From NCBI GenBank assembly GCA_963774455.1, contig CAVZFD010000005.1, positions 310,001 through 374,000 of the forward strand: a DNA stretch of 64,000 bases. Direction: 5' to 3'. Below the pieces are notes generated by a model that searched no databases, was not told the DNA's origin, and saw only the letters and a list, made by a program, of their open reading frames with translations. The DNA is from DATFVA01 sp963774455. GTDB taxonomy: Bacteria > Bacteroidota > Ignavibacteria > Ignavibacteriales > Ignavibacteriaceae. Below, piece after piece: positions 35,301 to 44,154 of the stretch; position 1 is the stretch's first letter; each line of letters opens with the position of its first letter. The position numbers were made by a program, and so were the translations under genes.

Positions 35301-36565
35301 GTGCTGAACTTATTATTAATGACGGAACTAAGGTTAAAAAGCGTCAGCCCCTTTATAATCACGATCCGTATAATGCGGTGATTCTGACGGATATGCCCGG
35401 ACTCGTAAAATTTGTTGATCTTATTGATGGTATTACGCTCCAGCAAGTAACAGATGAACAGACCGGACACGTGCAGAAGGTTGTAATAGAATCTAAGGAT
35501 AAAAATCTTACTCCGAGTATAGCAGTTGAAACGGAAGATGGAGTTAAGAAATCTTTCAACCTTCCGACAAGGTCATATTTATCGGTCGAAGAAGGTGAAA
35601 CTGTACCTGCAGGTACAATCCTTGCAAAAATTTCCAAACAGCAGACAAAAAGCCGTGATATCACAGGTGGTCTTCCCAGGGTAACCGAGCTGTTCGAGGC
35701 CAGAAGCCCCCAGGAACCTGCGATTGTTTCAGAAATAGAAGGAACGGTTAAGTTCGGCGCAAGGAAAAAAGGTTCACGTGAAATCCTTGTAACAGCTCCT
35801 GACGGATCCGACGAGAAGAAATATAATGTACCGTTAGGAAAACACATCCTGGTACAGGAAAATGATGAAATTCCGGCCGGTGAAAAAATCACGGACGGAC
35901 CGATTAATCCTCATGATATTCTCAAAATAAAAGGTACCAGTGCCGTTCAGGAATACCTCGTAAATGAGATTCAGGATGTTTACCGTCTCCAGGGTGTAAA
36001 AATAAACGATAAACACATTGAAGTAATTGTTAGACAGATGCTTCAGAAAATTAAGATCGTATCCCCCGGTGATACCAGGTTCCTTGAAGAGGATATCGTT
36101 GATAGGAATGAATTCATCGAGGAGAATAATAAAGTATCTTCTATGACATTTGTTGAGGATAAAGGAGATTCGAGGTATAAAGACGGACAGCTTATTCCAA
36201 AAGCGAAAATCAGGGAAATAAATGCTGATCTCAAGAAGAAAAGCAAAAAACCGATTATTTCGAGAGATGCCGAACCGGCAACTTTTGAACACGTGCTTTT
36301 AGGCATAACCCAGGCCGCTCTTTCTACTGAAAGTTTTATCTCCGCAGCTTCATTCCAGGAGACAACAAAAGTCCTGGCCAATGCCGCTACAGAAGCTAAG
36401 GTAGACCACTTGTTAGGGCTGAAAGAAAACGTTGTTATGGGACATCTCATCCCGGCCGGTACAGGATTAAAGAAATACAACAATCTTATTCTTAAATCGC
36501 AGGAACCAGTCACCGAAGCTGAAGAAGCTGCTCCTGCGGAAGCGGAAAAAGAAGTTCAGGCATAA
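32318..36565 (+). CDS. rpoC: DNA-directed RNA polymerase subunit beta'
   Basis: A 1415-residue beta' subunit. The catalytic magnesium motif NADFDGDQ has Asp471, Asp473 and Asp475. The N-terminal zinc region WECFCG...ICDRCG, the [21 protein letters not shown] clamp segment and the trigger-loop region (GSRGSQ-like [18 protein letters not shown]) are all seen. The last 20 residues are Ala/Glu-rich and unlikely to be structured. The gene ends the rpoBC unit and is followed by a strong terminator. Confidence 0.98.
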   Translation: [1415 protein letters not shown]

Positions 36566-36584
36566 CGTCTGACAGAGCTGAATT

Positions 36585-36620
36585 AAAATCCGGCTCACTT
36601 CAAAAGGAGCCGGATTTTTT
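36585..36620 (+). terminator. Rho-independent terminator after rpoC
   Basis: AAAATCCGGCTC (36585-36596) pairs with GAGCCGGATTTT (36607-36618) over a 10-nt loop, followed by T residues. A strong 12-bp stem closes the rpoBC transcription unit; a new promoter follows 41 bp later. Confidence 0.88.
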
Positions 36621-36660
36621 ATTCCCGGTCTAAAAAGAATAACTATTTCAATGGTTTTTC

Positions 36661-36691
36661 TTGACTAATTTTAACATAACAACTATATTTG
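36661..36691 (+). promoter_or_regulatory. Bacteroidota-type promoter of the str-S10-spc block
   Basis: TTG (36661-36663), exactly 20 nt, then TATATTTG (36684-36691), full consensus. It lies 43 bp upstream of rpsL and directly after the rpoC terminator, so it is the likely main promoter for rpsL and the downstream ribosomal protein genes. Confidence 0.72.
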
Positions 36692-36733
36692 AAGTCTGAA
36701 ATTTTTTAAGATTGATAAGATTTAGGAGAATTT

Positions 36734-37111
36734 GTGCCCACAATAAATCAGTTAGTAAGGAAAGGTAGAACTCAGATTTTAGCTAAAAATAAGGCTCCGG
36801 CACTTGATGCTTGTCCTCAGAAAAGAGGAGTCTGTACAAGAGTTTATACTACTACTCCGAAGAAGCCGAACTCGGCATTAAGAAAAGTAGCCAGGGTAAG
36901 ACTGACCAATAGTATGGAAGTTACAGCATATATACCCGGTGAAGGGCACAATCTACAGGAACATTCTATTGTTCTGATCAGAGGTGGAAGAGTTAAAGAT
37001 TTACCGGGTGTAAGATATCATATAATACGCGGTACACTTGATACCAGCGGTGTTGAAGACCGAAAAAAAAGCAGATCCAAATACGGCGCTAAAAAACCAA
37101 AAGCAAAATAA
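36734..37111 (+). CDS. rpsL: 30S ribosomal protein S12
   Basis: A 125-residue decoding-centre protein. The segment TTPKKPNSALRKVARVRL retains the lysine whose mutation causes streptomycin resistance, and RGGRVKDLPGVRYHI contains the aspartate that RimO methylthiolates in other bacteria. The start codon is GTG, placed by TTAGGAGAA. First gene of the str cluster; rpsG begins 3 bp after its stop. Confidence 0.97.
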   Translation: MPTINQLVRKGRTQILAKNKAPALDACPQKRGVCTRVYTTTPKKPNSALRKVARVRLTNSMEVTAYIPGEGHNLQEHSIVLIRGGRVKDLPGVRYHIIRGTLDTSGVEDRKKSRSKYGAKKPKAK

Positions 37112-37114
37112 TTT

Positions 37115-37582
37115 ATGAGAAAGAAAAGAGCACAAAAAAGATTCGTAAAACCAGACCCCAAGTTCAATGATGTACTTGTGGCGAAGTTCATTAATTCCCT
37201 GATGTTTGACGGGAAAAAATCGAAGGCAAGAGACGTAGTATATGATGCTTTTGAAATAATCGAAGACAGGACAAAAAAGCCCGGACTGGAAGTTTTCAAA
37301 AAAGCAATAAACAATACCCAGCCTCTTATTGAAGTCAGGAGCCGCAGAGTGGGTGGAGCAACTTACCAGGTGCCCACAGAGGTAAGGCCTGAAAGAAGGT
37401 CTGCTCTGGCAATGAGATGGTTAAAAACTTATTCAAGAGCAAGAAACGAAAAATCTATGTCGGGCAGGCTTGCTGCAGAACTTATCGCTGCTTCCAACAA
37501 CGAAGGATCTGCGGTTAAGAAAAAAGAAGATACACATAAAATGGCGGAAGCAAACAAAGCTTTTGCTCACTTTAAATGGTGA
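37115..37582 (+). CDS. rpsG: 30S ribosomal protein S7
   Basis: A 155-residue primary-binding protein that nucleates assembly of the 30S head. Recognised by MRKKRAQKR, VAKFINSLMFDGKKSKA, SRRVGGATYQVPTEVRPERR and the terminal KMAEANKAFAHFKW. Full length with no insertions. Only 3 bp separate it from rpsL, implying coupled translation. Confidence 0.97.
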   Translation: MRKKRAQKRFVKPDPKFNDVLVAKFINSLMFDGKKSKARDVVYDAFEIIEDRTKKPGLEVFKKAINNTQPLIEVRSRRVGGATYQVPTEVRPERRSALAMRWLKTYSRARNEKSMSGRLAAELIAASNNEGSAVKKKEDTHKMAEANKAFAHFKW

Positions 37583-37631
37583 TATGTAATTGATAACTGA
37601 TAACTATAAATAGAAACAGATTAGGTAAAAA

Positions 37632-39728
37632 ATGTCAGGTAAACATTTGATAGAGAAGGTAAGAAATATAGGCATTATGGCCCATATAGACGCGGGTAAG
37701 ACTACAACTACCGAGCGTATACTATTTTATACCGGACGTCTTCACAGACTTGGTGAAGTACATGACGGTGCTGCTACGATGGATTGGATGGAACAGGAGA
37801 AGGAACGCGGTATTACCATTACAAGCGCTGCCACAACTTGTTTCTGGAATGATCATCAGATAAATATTATTGATACTCCCGGTCACGTTGATTTTACTGT
37901 CGAGGTTGAAAGATCTTTGAGGGTTCTGGACGGAGCAGTTGCACTGTTCTGCGCCGTTGGCGGCGTTGAACCGCAATCGGAAACTGTGTGGAGACAGGCA
38001 GATAAGTATAAAGTACCGAGGATAGCTTTTATAAACAAAATGGACAGAACAGGTGCCGATTTCTTTAATGCTGTTCAGATGATGAAAGACCGGCTTGCAG
38101 CGAATGCTATTCCGATAAACCTTCCTATCGGCGAGGGTGATCTTTTTTCGGGTGTTATTGATCTTATCTCCTTTAAGGCAAGGATGTACCATGAGGAGAC
38201 CTTCGGTGCAACATTTGATGAGATAGAGATTCCTCACGATTTGCTGGAGACTGCAAATAAATACAGAACAGAGATGCTTGAAGCTGTCTCCGATGTGGAT
38301 GATACACTTCTAGAGAAGTATCTTGAAGGAAAAGAAATTACTGAAGACGAAGTCAAGAATGTTTTAAGAAAAGCTACGATTGAGTTAAAGATTATTCCGG
38401 TATTATGCGGATCGGCATTTAAGAATAAAGGTGTGCAGAAACTCCTTGATTCAGTCGTCGATTTTCTTCCGTCTCCGATAGACTTTAAAGAAATTGAAGC
38501 GCATCATATTGGAATAAAGGATGTAGTAAAAAGAAAGATTGATGAGAAAGAGAAATTCACTTCGCTGGCATTTAAGATTATGAACGACCCATTCGTGGGT
38601 AAACTTACTTTTTTCAGAGTTTATTCGGGTACTCTAAAAGCTGGTTCATATGTATTTAATGCAGTCAGCGGCAAGAAGGAAAGAATAAGCCGTCTATTGC
38701 AGATGCACGCTAATCACCGTGAAGAAATTGATGAAGTACGTGCCGGAGATATTGCGGCAGCTGTAGGTTTGAAGTTTACAAAAACCGGAGATACTCTCTG
38801 CGCTGAAGAAGATCCGGTAGTTCTGGAAAAGATTGTATTTCCTGAACCTGTAATCCAGATCGCTATCGAACCTAAAACAAAGGCAGATCAGGATAAACTC
38901 TCAGATTCTCTTGTTAAATTATCTGACGAAGATCCAACCTTCAGGGTTAAAGTGGATGAAGAGACAGGACAGACACTAATAAGCGGAATGGGCGAGCTTC
39001 ATCTTGAGATCCTGGTAGACAGGATGAGAAGAGAATTTAAAGTTGAAGCTAATATCGGAAAGCCCCAGGTAGCGTACAGAGAATCGATTACCCAGACAGT
39101 TAATGCTGAAGGAAAGTTTATTAAACAGTCCGGCGGTAGAGGAAAATATGGTCACGTATGGATAGAACTCGGGCCTAATGAACCTGGCAAAGGATATGAG
39201 TTTACGAATGCAATCGTCGGAGGTACAGTTCCAAAAGAATATATTCCTGCTGTTTCAGTCGGAATTCAGGAAGCCATGAGAAATGGCGTTGTTGCCGGTT
39301 TCCCTGTGGTGGATGTTAAAGCCAAACTTTATGATGGTTCTTACCATGATGTTGACTCAGACGAGCTTTCATTCAAAGTTGCGGGTTCGATAGCCTTCAA
39401 AGCCGGCGCTAAAAAAGCTAAGCCGGTACTATTAGAACCTATTATGGACGTTGAGGTTGTTACACCTGAAGAATATCTTGGAGATGTGATGGGAGATCTT
39501 AATTCCCGCCGCGGCAAGATAGAAGGGTTCTCAGCCAGGAAAGATGCCCAGGTAATTAAATCTACAGTACCTCTTTCCGAAATGTTCGGCTATGCAACTG
39601 TGTTAAGATCAATGACACAGGGACGCGCAATTTATACTATGCAGTTTTCTCATTATCTCGAAGTTCCTAAATCTATTGCTGATGAGATTGCTGAAAAAAC
39701 ACTAGGGAAAAAATCATTAACTGTTTGA
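37632..39728 (+). CDS. fusA: Elongation factor G
   Basis: A 698-residue translocase GTPase. G1 is AHIDAGKT (residues 17-24), G2/G3 are ERGITITSAATT and DTPGHVDF, and G4 is NKMD. The later domains show SGMGELHLEILVDRMRREF and the domain IV loop SGGRGKYGHVW. Length and residues fit canonical EF-G rather than the EF-G2 or ribosome-protection paralogues. Third gene of the str cluster, 41 bp before tuf. Confidence 0.97.
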   Translation: MSGKHLIEKVRNIGIMAHIDAGKTTTTERILFYTGRLHRLGEVHDGAATMDWMEQEKERGITITSAATTCFWNDHQINIIDTPGHVDFTVEVERSLRVLDGAVALFCAVGGVEPQSETVWRQADKYKVPRIAFINKMDRTGADFFNAVQMMKDRLAANAIPINLPIGEGDLFSGVIDLISFKARMYHEETFGATFDEIEIPHDLLETANKYRTEMLEAVSDVDDTLLEKYLEGKEITEDEVKNVLRKATIELKIIPVLCGSAFKNKGVQKLLDSVVDFLPSPIDFKEIEAHHIGIKDVVKRKIDEKEKFTSLAFKIMNDPFVGKLTFFRVYSGTLKAGSYVFNAVSGKKERISRLLQMHANHREEIDEVRAGDIAAAVGLKFTKTGDTLCAEEDPVVLEKIVFPEPVIQIAIEPKTKADQDKLSDSLVKLSDEDPTFRVKVDEETGQTLISGMGELHLEILVDRMRREFKVEANIGKPQVAYRESITQTVNAEGKFIKQSGGRGKYGHVWIELGPNEPGKGYEFTNAIVGGTVPKEYIPAVSVGIQEAMRNGVVAGFPVVDVKAKLYDGSYHDVDSDELSFKVAGSIAFKAGAKKAKPVLLEPIMDVEVVTPEEYLGDVMGDLNSRRGKIEGFSARKDAQVIKSTVPLSEMFGYATVLRSMTQGRAIYTMQFSHYLEVPKSIADEIAEKTLGKKSLTV

Positions 39729-39769
39729 TAATTTTTAAATAAAAGAAAAAAATTAAAGGAGATAATTAG

Positions 39770-40975
39770 ATGGCAAAAGAAAAATTTGATAGGAGTAAAC
39801 CTCACGTTAATATAGGGACAATCGGTCACGTAGATCATGGTAAAACTACATTAACGGCTGCCATCACTATGGCTCTTGCAAAAAAGGGCTTGTCACAAAT
39901 TAGAACATTTGATAGTATCGATAATGCTCCTGAAGAGAGAGAAAGAGGAATCACCATTGCTACGGCTCATGTTGAATACTCGACAGAAAAAAGGCATTAT
40001 GCTCACGTTGACTGTCCCGGTCACGCTGATTATGTTAAGAACATGATTACCGGTGCTGCACAGATGGATGGTGCAATCCTCGTTGTTGCCGCTACGGATG
40101 GACCTATGCCTCAAACCAGGGAACATATACTTTTGGCCCGTCAGGTTGGCGTTCCGAAAATCGTTGTGTTTATGAATAAAGTTGATATGGTAGATGATGA
40201 GGAACTGCTTGAACTGGTTGAAGTTGAGCTGAGAGATCTTCTTAATTCATATGAATTCCCCGGCGATGATACCCCGATAATCCGCGGTTCTGCTTTAAGA
40301 GCTCTGGAAGCTGCTTCTAGTGATGTTGGTGTTGATGATCCCAGACTTCAGTGCATATGGGAACTTATGAAAGCAGTGGATGAATATATTCCTTTGCCGC
40401 CGAGAGACTCGGATAAACCGTTCTTGATGCCTGTGGAAGATGTATTTTCAATAACCGGTCGTGGTACTGTTGCTACCGGTAGAGTGGAAAGAGGACAGGT
40501 TAAAATTCAGGAAGAAGTTGAGCTTATTGGATTAGGCGTTCACAAGAAAACAGTTGTTACCGGTATCGAAATGTTCAGAAAAGAACTTGATGCTGCTATG
40601 GCTGGTGATAATGCTGGTATTCTGTTAAGAGGCGTTGACAAAAATGAAATTGAAAGAGGAATGGTCCTTGCTAAAACAGGTTCTATAACTCCTCATAAAA
40701 AATTCCAGGGCGAAGTTTATATCCTTTCAAAGGATGAAGGCGGCCGTCATACACCGTTCTTCAATGGCTATAGACCTCAATTCTATTTCAGAACTACTGA
40801 CGTTACCGGAGTTGCTACTCTACCTGAGGGTACTGAAATGATTATGCCTGGTGATAGAGTTATGTTAGCGGTTGACCTGATTTCTGAAATTGCAATGGAA
40901 GAAGGTTTAAGGTTCGCTATCCGTGAAGGCGGCAGAACAGTCGGCTCGGGAGTCGTAACAAAGATTATAGAATAA
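39770..40975 (+). CDS. tuf: Elongation factor Tu
   Basis: A 401-residue GTPase that delivers aminoacyl-tRNA. G1 is GHVDHGKT (19-26), switch I ends APEERERGITI, G3 is DCPGHADY, and G4 is NKVDMVDDEE. Domain II shows RGTVATGRVERG and domain III GYRPQFYFRTTDVTG. An AAAGGAG site precedes the ATG. Only one copy is in the window. A hairpin terminator separates it from rpsJ. Confidence 0.98.
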   Translation: MAKEKFDRSKPHVNIGTIGHVDHGKTTLTAAITMALAKKGLSQIRTFDSIDNAPEERERGITIATAHVEYSTEKRHYAHVDCPGHADYVKNMITGAAQMDGAILVVAATDGPMPQTREHILLARQVGVPKIVVFMNKVDMVDDEELLELVEVELRDLLNSYEFPGDDTPIIRGSALRALEAASSDVGVDDPRLQCIWELMKAVDEYIPLPPRDSDKPFLMPVEDVFSITGRGTVATGRVERGQVKIQEEVELIGLGVHKKTVVTGIEMFRKELDAAMAGDNAGILLRGVDKNEIERGMVLAKTGSITPHKKFQGEVYILSKDEGGRHTPFFNGYRPQFYFRTTDVTGVATLPEGTEMIMPGDRVMLAVDLISEIAMEEGLRFAIREGGRTVGSGVVTKIIE

Positions 40976-40993
40976 TTAAATAAGAACCACCTT

Positions 40994-41019
40994 AAAGGGA
41001 GTTCCTAGACTCCCTTTTT
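40994..41019 (+). terminator. Hairpin terminator/attenuator between tuf and rpsJ
   Basis: AAAGGGAGT (40994-41002) pairs with ACTCCCTTT (41009-41017) over a 6-nt loop, followed by TT. With no promoter visible before rpsJ and a short T-run, partial readthrough into the S10 cluster is likely. Confidence 0.7.
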
Positions 41020-41049
41020 GTGTGTTGAAAACAAAGGAGATTATTAAAA

Positions 41050-41358
41050 GTGCCTGGTCAGAAGATAAGAATTAAATTGAAATCGTACGATCATATCCTG
41101 ATCGATAAATCGACTGAAAAAATTATTAAGACTGTTAGGAGTACAGGTGCGGTGGTATCAGGTCCTATTCCTTTACCCACTAAAAGAACGGTCTATACTG
41201 TTTTAAGATCTCCACACGTTGATAAAAAATCTCGTGAACAGTTTGAAACACGGGCACATAAAAGAATTATAGATATCCATAATTCAAATAATAAAACAGT
41301 TGATTCACTCAGTAAGCTTGATATCCCTGCTGGAGTGGATATTGAGATTAAGCTTTAA
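41050..41358 (+). CDS. rpsJ: 30S ribosomal protein S10
   Basis: A 102-residue protein of the 30S head that also binds NusB and NusG. Recognised by IRIKLKSYDHILIDKSTEKI, GPIPLPTKRTVYTVLRSPHVDKKSREQFE and the terminal LDIPAGVDIEIKL. The start is GTG at 41050 with AAAGGAGA upstream. First gene of the S10 cluster, 18 bp before rplC. Confidence 0.97.
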   Translation: MPGQKIRIKLKSYDHILIDKSTEKIIKTVRSTGAVVSGPIPLPTKRTVYTVLRSPHVDKKSREQFETRAHKRIIDIHNSNNKTVDSLSKLDIPAGVDIEIKL

Positions 41359-41376
41359 TGATTTTTTGGAGTTAAG

Positions 41377-42000
41377 ATGTCCGGAATTATAGGAAAGAAA
41401 ATAGGTATGTCGAGCGTGTTTGACGCACAGGGAGATTTGATCCCCGTTACTGTTATTCAGGCTGGACCTTGTAAGATAGTTTCTATCCGTACGAAAGATA
41501 AAGACGGTTATGAAGCCCTGCAGCTCGGATTTGGACAGAGAAAAGAAAAGAATATTTCTAAGCCTGTTACGGGACAGTATAAAAAGAATAACCTTACTCC
41601 GACTGCCGTCTTGAAAGAGTTTAAATTTGCATCAATATCTGATTACAAGATTGGCGATGATGTGAAAGTTGACTTGTTCAAAGAAGGTGAAAAGATAAAA
41701 GTTAGAGGCAGGAGCATTGGAAAAGGCTTTCAGGGAGTTATGAAACGTCATGGTTTCGGAGGTGTGGGAGGTACCACTCACGGACAAAGCGATAGATTAA
41801 GAGCTCCCGGTTCTATAGGTGCAAGTTCATATCCATCAAGAGTCTTTAAAGGTCAGCGGATGGCCGGAAGGAAAGGATATGAAATTGTTACTACATCGAA
41901 TCTGAGAGTAGTGAAGATAATTCCGGAACAAAATCTCATTCTGATAAAAGGCGCTGTTCCTGGAGCCGTTAATTCGTATGTTGAACTAATTAAGCCATAA
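41377..42000 (+). CDS. rplC: 50S ribosomal protein L3
   Basis: A 207-residue early-assembly protein whose long loop reaches the peptidyl-transferase centre. Landmarks are IIGKKIGMSSVFD, GKGFQGVMKRHGFGG, THGQSDRLRAPGSIGASSYPSRVFKGQRMAGR and a C-terminal IKGAVPGAVNSYVELIK. The glutamine of THGQS, often methylated by PrmB, is conserved. Normal length. Confidence 0.97.
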   Translation: MSGIIGKKIGMSSVFDAQGDLIPVTVIQAGPCKIVSIRTKDKDGYEALQLGFGQRKEKNISKPVTGQYKKNNLTPTAVLKEFKFASISDYKIGDDVKVDLFKEGEKIKVRGRSIGKGFQGVMKRHGFGGVGGTTHGQSDRLRAPGSIGASSYPSRVFKGQRMAGRKGYEIVTTSNLRVVKIIPEQNLILIKGAVPGAVNSYVELIKP

Positions 42001-42046
42001 CCTGTTACAGGCAGGCCGAAAAAATAGAAGCAATTTTGGTATAAAA

Positions 42047-42700
42047 ATGAAAATAGATGTATTAAAAACAGATGGTTCCTTAACTGGCAGACAGATCGAT
42101 TTGTCTGACGAAATTTTCGGGACTGAACCAAACAGCAATGCAATATATTTGTCAGTTAAATCTTATCTCTCTAACCAGAGACAGGGAACGCATAAGGCTA
42201 AAGAAAGAGGCGAAGTAAGAGGCGGCGGTAAAAAACCTTGGAAGCAAAAGGGCAGGGGCGGTGCCCGTGCCGGTACGACCCGTTCTCCTTTGTGGGTTGG
42301 CGGTGGAACTATTTTTGGTCCAAAGCCAAGAGATTACCGTCAGGATTTACCAAAGAAAGTAAGGAGACTCGCCAGGATATCTGCTTTTAGTTCAAAAGTT
42401 AAAGATGAGCAGTTAATGATTGTCGAGGATTTCAACTTCGATACTCCTAAAACAAAAGAGTTTGTGCAGATACTTCAATCATTAAATGCAGGCGGAAAAA
42501 AAGTACTGCTGCTAACAAACGGGAATCAGACAAGTGTTTATAGGGCGGGGAGAAATATTCCTAAAGTGAAAGTTCTCGAAGCCGATAAAGCCTCAACTTA
42601 TGATATTCTGAATAACCAGCTTTTAATACTTCAGGAAAGTGCTGTTAATGAGATTGCAAAAACCTTCAGCAATGGTGGAAAGGTAGAAGCCGATGCATAA
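42047..42700 (+). CDS. rplD: 50S ribosomal protein L4
   Basis: A 217-residue protein lining the nascent-peptide exit tunnel and, in many bacteria, the autoregulator of the S10 operon. The tunnel loop GEVRGGGKKPWKQKGRGGARAG is intact, with the lysine and glycine residues that change in macrolide-resistant mutants of other species. The stop lies 8 bases inside rplW, so the two are translationally coupled. Confidence 0.97.
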   Translation: MKIDVLKTDGSLTGRQIDLSDEIFGTEPNSNAIYLSVKSYLSNQRQGTHKAKERGEVRGGGKKPWKQKGRGGARAGTTRSPLWVGGGTIFGPKPRDYRQDLPKKVRRLARISAFSSKVKDEQLMIVEDFNFDTPKTKEFVQILQSLNAGGKKVLLLTNGNQTSVYRAGRNIPKVKVLEADKASTYDILNNQLLILQESAVNEIAKTFSNGGKVEADA

Positions 42701-42989
42701 TATTTTAATTCGTCCGCTGATAACTGAGAAGATGACAAATATCTCAGCTGATCAGCCCGGTAAGTATGGATTTATAGTAAACCCGAAGTCTAATAAGGTT
42801 GAAATTGCTAAAGCTATTGAGCAGAAATTTAATGTTCATGTTACCGAAGTAAAAACGATGAATCATAGCGGTAAAACCAAGACCCAGTTCAGAAAAAGCG
42901 GCAGATTTACAGGGAAGACCGCCAAATTCAAAAAGGCAATTGTAATGCTTAAAGAAGGCGAAACAATAGAATTGTTTGAGCAAGTTTAG
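42693..42989 (+). CDS. rplW: 50S ribosomal protein L23
   Basis: A 98-residue protein at the exit tunnel that docks trigger factor and the signal recognition particle. It starts MHNILIRPLITEKMTN, a typical L23 opening, and contains FIVNPKSNKVEIAKAIEQKFNVHV and the extended basic loop KTKTQFRKSGRFTGKTAKFKK. It overlaps rplD by 8 bp and precedes rplB by 20 bp. Confidence 0.97.
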   Translation: MHNILIRPLITEKMTNISADQPGKYGFIVNPKSNKVEIAKAIEQKFNVHVTEVKTMNHSGKTKTQFRKSGRFTGKTAKFKKAIVMLKEGETIELFEQV

Positions 42990-43009
42990 AGAGATAAGGA
43001 TTTTTATAA

Positions 43010-43837
43010 ATGGCTATTAAAAAATTAAAACCCGTTACTCCGGGATCAAGATTCAGTTCAAAATCCTCTTTTGATGAGATAACCAGGTCTGCACCAGAAA
43101 AATCTCTAACTACTGCTTTGAGGAAAAGCGGCGGAAGAAATAATAAGGGCAGGGTAACCGCAAGGCATATAGGCGGCGGTCATAAGAGAAGATACAGAAT
43201 AATTGATTTCAAAAGAGATAAACAAGGTATTCCCGCAAAAGTATTCTCTATTGAATATGATCCAAACAGGACATCGAGGATTGCACTTTTACACTATACA
43301 GACGGTGAAAAAAGATATATTCTTGCACCCGAAGGAATGAAGGTTGGTGATATCATATCGTCTGGCTCCGGTAGTGAAATATCGATAGGAAATTCGCTGC
43401 CTTTGAAAGAAATGCCGCTTGGTAGTTTTGTTCATAATGTTGAAATAAAACCTGGTAAAGGCGGGCAGATTGGAAGAAGTGCAGGTTCCTCCATTCAGCT
43501 TCTGGCCAAAGAAGGTGACTATGCTCAGCTGAAAATGCCTTCAGGCGAAGTCAGAATGATCAGGCTTGAATGTATGGCAACTTATGGATCAGTTGGTAAT
43601 GCTGAGCAGGAAAATATTGACTTGGGAAAGGCCGGCAGAACAAGGTGGCTTGGGAAAAGACCCTATGTCAGAGGTGTGGCAATGAACCCGGTAGATCACC
43701 CAATGGGCGGTGGTGAAGGTAAAACTTCCGGAGGAGGTCATCCTGTTTCACCCTGGGGACAAAAAGCTAAAGGTCTGAAAACCAGGAAACATAAAAAAGA
43801 TTCAAATAAGCTAATTATTAAAAGACGTAATAAGTAG
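43010..43837 (+). CDS. rplB: 50S ribosomal protein L2
   Basis: A 275-residue primary 23S-binding protein required for peptidyl transfer. The basic region SGGRNNKGRVTARHIGGGHKRRYR and the C-terminal GGGHPVSPWGQ, with the catalytic-centre-proximal histidine, are conserved. Full length. rpsS starts 8 bp later. Confidence 0.98.
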   Translation: MAIKKLKPVTPGSRFSSKSSFDEITRSAPEKSLTTALRKSGGRNNKGRVTARHIGGGHKRRYRIIDFKRDKQGIPAKVFSIEYDPNRTSRIALLHYTDGEKRYILAPEGMKVGDIISSGSGSEISIGNSLPLKEMPLGSFVHNVEIKPGKGGQIGRSAGSSIQLLAKEGDYAQLKMPSGEVRMIRLECMATYGSVGNAEQENIDLGKAGRTRWLGKRPYVRGVAMNPVDHPMGGGEGKTSGGGHPVSPWGQKAKGLKTRKHKKDSNKLIIKRRNK

Positions 43838-43845
43838 AGAGCTGT

Positions 43846-44133
43846 ATGCCAAGATCGGTAAAAAAAGGTCCGTTTGTCGATATCAAACTGGCTTCTAAAA
43901 TAGACAAGCTGAACGAGATTAATCAAAAGAAAATAATTAAGACATGGTCGCGTTCTTCAACCATTATACCTGATTTTGTAGGTCATACAATAGCTGTGCA
44001 TAATGGAAATAAAATGATTCCGGTATATATAACGGAGAATATGGTTGGGCATAAATTAGGTGAATTTGCACCCACACGTATTTTCAGAGGTCATCCCGGA
44101 ACAAAAGCAGAAAAAGCTTCAAAGGCAAAGTAA
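43846..44133 (+). CDS. rpsS: 30S ribosomal protein S19
   Basis: A 95-residue protein of the 30S head that contacts the A-site finger and S13. MPRSVKKGPFVDIKLASKI and the signature TWSRSSTIIPDFVGHTIAVHNGNK...HKLGEFAPTR are diagnostic. Tight spacing to rplB and rplV places it in the S10 transcript. Confidence 0.97.
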   Translation: MPRSVKKGPFVDIKLASKIDKLNEINQKKIIKTWSRSSTIIPDFVGHTIAVHNGNKMIPVYITENMVGHKLGEFAPTRIFRGHPGTKAEKASKAK

Positions 44134-44154
44134 AAATTACAAGGATTTTAAGGA

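Noticed and set aside
28002..36565. Rifampicin- or streptomycin-resistance changes in rpoB and rpsL
   Set aside because: The rifampicin-pocket residues and the S12 lysine in TTPKKPNS all match the sensitive wild-type pattern.
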